Below, piece after piece: positions 22,938 to 22,984 of a DNA stretch of 22,984 bases. The first letter of the stretch is position 1. The number at the start of each line of letters is the position of its first letter. This DNA is from Flavobacterium sp. UBA6721 (GTDB lineage: Bacteria; Bacteroidota; Bacteroidia; Flavobacteriales; Flavobacteriaceae): assembly GCA_002454195.1 (NCBI GenBank), contig DKIJ01000021.1, forward strand, positions 17,501 to 40,484, given 5' to 3'. The notes under the pieces are model-generated. The model worked only from the letters and a program-made list of their open reading frames with translations. It was not told where the DNA came from and searched no databases. Position numbers and translations under genes: made by a program.

Positions 22938-22984
22938 GCTAAACTAAGAATAACTTACTCTTTTATAGATTCAAAAAAATGCCT

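Noticed and set aside
1..22984. Prophage, IS element, integron or plasmid origin.
   Set aside because: No transposase, integrase, replication or structural phage gene, and no terminal repeats of that type were seen; genes are mostly housekeeping or envelope proteins.

Overview
The window looks like a chromosomal segment of a flavobacterium, probably Flavobacterium or a close relative (phylum Bacteroidota). The DNA is AT-rich. Shine-Dalgarno sequences are mostly absent, and several start regions carry the Bacteroidota -7 promoter word TAnnTTTG. There are Flavobacteriia-style lipoproteins with acidic residues after the lipid cysteine, a trace of a type IX secretion sorting domain, and secreted proteins ending in aromatic-terminated beta-barrels. 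No phage, integrase, transposase, IS element or CRISPR array was seen.

Layout. (1) 1-27: the 5' end of a tRNA-Ser on the minus strand, cut by the window edge. (2) 110-3470: a divergent pair, a Nudix-fold regulator with a degenerate Nudix box and a secreted GH3 beta-glucosidase; a perfect 21-bp palindrome lies on the predicted GH3 promoter. (3) 3617-6612, minus strand: a housekeeping operon of TatD-type DNase (TTG start), a PlsC-like acyltransferase and type I asparaginase, the last two overlapping. (4) 6766-16121: the most interesting region. An ECF sigma factor and a membrane protein resembling an anti-sigma factor (minus strand) face a 95-aa membrane protein, a surface-type lipoprotein, a PKD/beta-barrel outer membrane protein, a secreted membrane-anchored TPR-CHAT caspase-like protease, a retropepsin-like aspartic protease whose gene overlaps the CHAT gene by 41 nt, and a GH16-like lipoprotein. 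Five copies of a promoter-like element, (G/A)GGTAAC-N17-GATATA, sit in this region: one before the 95-aa gene and four in tandem before the lipoprotein gene. The -35 side has the AAC typical of ECF sigma promoters. (5) 16166-17544, minus strand: a ThuA-domain protein and a DUF559 nuclease-like gene, with a GC-rich inverted palindromic repeat just upstream. (6) 17650-21743, minus strand: sucB and sucA of the 2-oxoglutarate dehydrogenase complex, with a strong terminator. (7) 21860-22937: a small outer membrane barrel protein divergent from sucA, a probable type IX sorting-domain remnant, and a tiny secreted protein with a cysteine-containing octapeptide repeat.

Working model for region 4 (inference): an envelope signal releases the ECF sigma factor from its membrane partner. 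The sigma factor then switches on the tandem promoters, strongly producing the surface lipoprotein and the small membrane protein. The downstream PKD-barrel, CHAT protease and retropepsin would form an envelope protease module. Only the first two targets carry the motif, and a terminator follows the lipoprotein gene, so the link to the proteases rests on gene neighbourhood alone.
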